From NCBI RefSeq assembly GCF_005503535.1, contig NZ_SCNN01000001.1:62001-126000 (forward strand): DNA of 64,000 nt. Direction: 5' to 3'. Shown in pieces: positions 62,323 to 64,000 of the stretch. The notes under the pieces are model-generated. The model was not told where the DNA came from. It was given only the letters and a program-made list of their open reading frames with translations, and did not search any database. How positions within the stretch are numbered: position 1 is the stretch's first letter; every line of letters starts with the position of its first letter. The stretch is from Mesorhizobium comanense (lineage in GTDB: Bacteria > Pseudomonadota > Alphaproteobacteria > Rhizobiales > Rhizobiaceae). The translations under genes and the position numbers were made by a program.

Positions 62323-63074
62323 CAGAAGAACCGCCAGTCCGCGAGTTTCTTGAGTTCGAAAATACCTTCGATCGGCTTGAGCGACGGATCGATCCGGCGG
62401 CGTTTCATGGATTTCAGGATGGCGCGCATGAACTCGCGCGATTGTACGTCTTCCAGCCTCGTCATGTTGCCGGCGTGCCGCCTGTAGTAAAGCGCTAAAG
62501 TATCCGGGAGCACAAATCTCGGGCCGATCTCGAAGCTGCGCAGCAGATAGTCGGTGTCCTCGGCCTGGATGAAATCCTCGTCGAAGTGGCCGATCCGTTC
62601 GACCAGCCGGCGCGAGAAGATCGCGGCCGAGAGATGGATGCCGCGAACGGTTATGCTTCTGCTGTCTGGAGTAGGTTCCAGGGTCCCGTCGTCGATCTTG
62701 TCGACCAGCATCATGTTGGAATAGGTCAGCTCGAGGCTGGCGTCTTTTCGAAAGAGGCCCACATCGGCGCCGAAACGGCCTGCAGGCGAGATATCGTCCG
62801 AATCGAGAAAGGACACCAGTTCCGTCTCCGGCCTCAACTGCCTGAGTCCGCTGTTGCGCGCCCGGGTCACGCCGGTGTTCTCCTGTCGGAACAGCCGGAT
62901 GCAGGGGGCTTCGGCCATCATCGAGCGCACCGCTTGCGCCGACCCGTCGGTCGAACCGTCGTCGATGACGATGATGTCGAGGTCGGCCGCATCGCGTTGC
63001 CTGAGCAGTGAACGCAGCGCCGCGCCGATGAACCGCTCGCGATTGTAGACCGGCATGATGACGCTCAGCTTCAT
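62322..63074 (-). CDS. Glycosyltransferase family 2 (tandem paralogue A)
   Basis: 250-residue GT-A enzyme from ATG 63074 (MKLSVIMPVYNRERF). DIIVIDDGSTDGSAQA near 35, VSFLDSDDISPAGRF (Asp-Ser-Asp metal site, near 87), IQAEDTDYLLR (near 167). Nearly the same sequence as the upstream paralogue at 63105-63848 through most of its length. C-terminal sequences differ. Soluble; donor and acceptor unknown. Confidence 0.88.
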   Translation of the reverse strand: MKLSVIMPVYNRERFIGAALRSLLRQRDAADLDIIVIDDGSTDGSAQAVRSMMAEAPCIRLFRQENTGVTRARNSGLRQLRPETELVSFLDSDDISPAGRFGADVGLFRKDASLELTYSNMMLVDKIDDGTLEPTPDSRSITVRGIHLSAAIFSRRLVERIGHFDEDFIQAEDTDYLLRSFEIGPRFVLPDTLALYYRRHAGNMTRLEDVQSREFMRAILKSMKRRRIDPSLKPIEGIFELKKLADWRFF

Positions 63075-63104
63075 GCAGGAATCCAAGGCTTGAACGGCTT
63101 CATC

Positions 63105-63848
63105 CTATCCATTCACGTCGTTTCTTATCTCGAAAAGCCCTTCAACCGGACGTCGCGATGGGTCGGCCTTGCGCCGTCTCATCGATTTCTGGATCACCTG
63201 CAGGTAAGCGCGCATCACGACGTCGGTTTGCTTGGTCATGTTGCCGGCATGACGTCTGTAGTAGACTGCAACCGTATCGAGCAGGGCGTGCCTTGGTGCC
63301 GTTTCGAACACGCGCAGGAGATAGTCGGTATCTTCGCCTTGCGCCAAATCCTCGTCGAACAAACCGGTTCTGTCGACGAGTGCTCGACGGAATATCGCCG
63401 CACTCAGGCTGACACCCCGAACCGTGCCGCTGCTGCCGCCCGGAGCTGGCTTCAAGGCGTCATCGTCCATGACATCCACCCTTGTCATCAGGGAATAAGT
63501 CAATTCGAGCGCGGGGTCGATTGCGAAAAAGGCAAGATCCCTCGCGAAGCGGCCGGCGGGGGAAATGTCATCCGAATCCAGGAATGACACAAATTGCGTC
63601 TCTGGCGGCAATTGCCTCAGGCCGGCGTTGCGGGTCTTGGCGACGCCCATGTTGGGTTGACGGTACAGGCGGATGCAGGGGTTCTCGTCCATGATCGAGC
63701 GTACCGCTTCTGCCGAACCGTCGGTTGAGCCGTCATCGATGACGATGATGTCGAGATCGGCGGCATCGCGCTGTCTAACCAGCGACCGCAATGCCGGAAC
63801 GACGTAGCGCTCGCGGTTGTAGACAGGCATGATCACGCTCAATTTCAC
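63105..63848 (-). CDS. Glycosyltransferase family 2 (tandem paralogue B)
   Basis: 247-residue GT-A enzyme starting with GTG 63848 (KLSVIMPVYNRERYV follows). Same core motifs as paralogue A: IIVIDDGSTDGSAEAV, VSFLDSDDISPAGRF, QGEDTDYLLR and a YYRRHAGNMT region. The start overlaps the stop of the gene beyond the window edge (GTGA), so it is translationally coupled. Recent tandem duplication with paralogue A is the simplest explanation. Confidence 0.87.
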   Translation of the reverse strand: MKLSVIMPVYNRERYVVPALRSLVRQRDAADLDIIVIDDGSTDGSAEAVRSIMDENPCIRLYRQPNMGVAKTRNAGLRQLPPETQFVSFLDSDDISPAGRFARDLAFFAIDPALELTYSLMTRVDVMDDDALKPAPGGSSGTVRGVSLSAAIFRRALVDRTGLFDEDLAQGEDTDYLLRVFETAPRHALLDTVAVYYRRHAGNMTKQTDVVMRAYLQVIQKSMRRRKADPSRRPVEGLFEIRNDVNG

Positions 63849-64000
63849 GAAATGCCTCGCGCGAGGAAATTCGAGATCGTTCCGGCGATCTCCTCGGGAT
63901 TGTTTCCCAGGGACAGCCTGTAGCATGGCAGCAGCCGAGTGAGCTCGCCGAACAAGCGAAAGCCGCTCTCACGCTCGCCGGGCATCTGCATGATGCCCGA
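63845..64000 (-). CDS. C-terminus of an unidentified protein (5' part beyond window; possibly HprK-related kinase)
   Basis: The frame is open to the window edge and ends at TGA 63847-63845. The last 51 residues include ERESGFRLFGELTRLLPCYR and LSLGNNPEEIAGTISNFLAR. From memory this resembles the tail of HprK-related kinases found with NTP_transf_5 and PqqD proteins, but the fragment is too short to be sure. It overlaps the GT2 gene by 4 bases (GTGA). Confidence 0.5.
   Translation of the reverse strand, partial: SGIMQMPGERESGFRLFGELTRLLPCYRLSLGNNPEEIAGTISNFLARGIS

Overview
The window looks like core chromosome of an alphaproteobacterium of the order Hyphomicrobiales, most likely Mesorhizobium or a close relative. 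This rests on high-GC coding on both strands, the rhizobial order pckA | chvI-chvG-hprK-manX-hpr | ahcY, a DivL-type pseudo-histidine kinase next to a TsaE-AmgK fusion and MurU, addB-addA-trxA, and several families of GC-rich palindromic intergenic repeats of the kind common in Mesorhizobium. No rRNA, tRNA, transposase, phage gene or CRISPR array was seen. The assignment is inference from gene content; no database was searched.

Left part (1-17.2 kb): a carnitine/crotonobetaine-type acyl-CoA operon (acyl-CoA dehydrogenase, ADP-forming acyl-CoA synthetase, CaiD); an HSL-type esterase; a two-component system divergent from a lipoprotein made of Arg-Pro-Asp repeats; a DapA paralogue whose 5' end is overlapped by a hypothetical gene; two very small genes; a COG3573-type flavoprotein; a Gfo/Idh/MocA oxidoreductase; a YceI/cytochrome b561 pair; and a divergent LysR/aldo-keto reductase pair.

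Middle (17.2-35.4 kb): translation and biosynthesis housekeeping. pheS and pheT flank an ASCH-domain gene, followed by rplT, rpmI, an isoprenylcysteine methyltransferase-like gene and infC (AUU start). Then come a hydrolase/BenE transporter pair, DUF2852, a YgjP-type metallopeptidase, trpF, trpB, a low-GC orphan gene, trpA, accD (zinc-finger cysteines absent) and folC. A VapBC module, a cupin and trxA close the section.

Right-centre (35.5-55.7 kb): the AddAB recombination nuclease, MurU plus a TsaE-AmgK fusion (cell-wall recycling and tRNA t6A), DivL (cell-cycle control), ahcY, the incomplete nitrogen-type PTS (HPr, EIIA-Man, HprK), the ChvG/ChvI acid/envelope-stress system, pckA, arfB and a BON-LysM protein. 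These link cell cycle, envelope state, carbon supply and methyl-cycle metabolism.

Right end (55.8-64 kb): a TonB-dependent siderophore receptor with a candidate iron-responsive operator, AlkB, a GT87 glycosyltransferase, and a minus-strand run with overlapping ends (NTP_transf_5 nucleotidyltransferase, three GT2 glycosyltransferases, the C-terminus of another protein) that continues past the window edge. This run is the best candidate for a specialised surface-polysaccharide or peptide-modification cluster.
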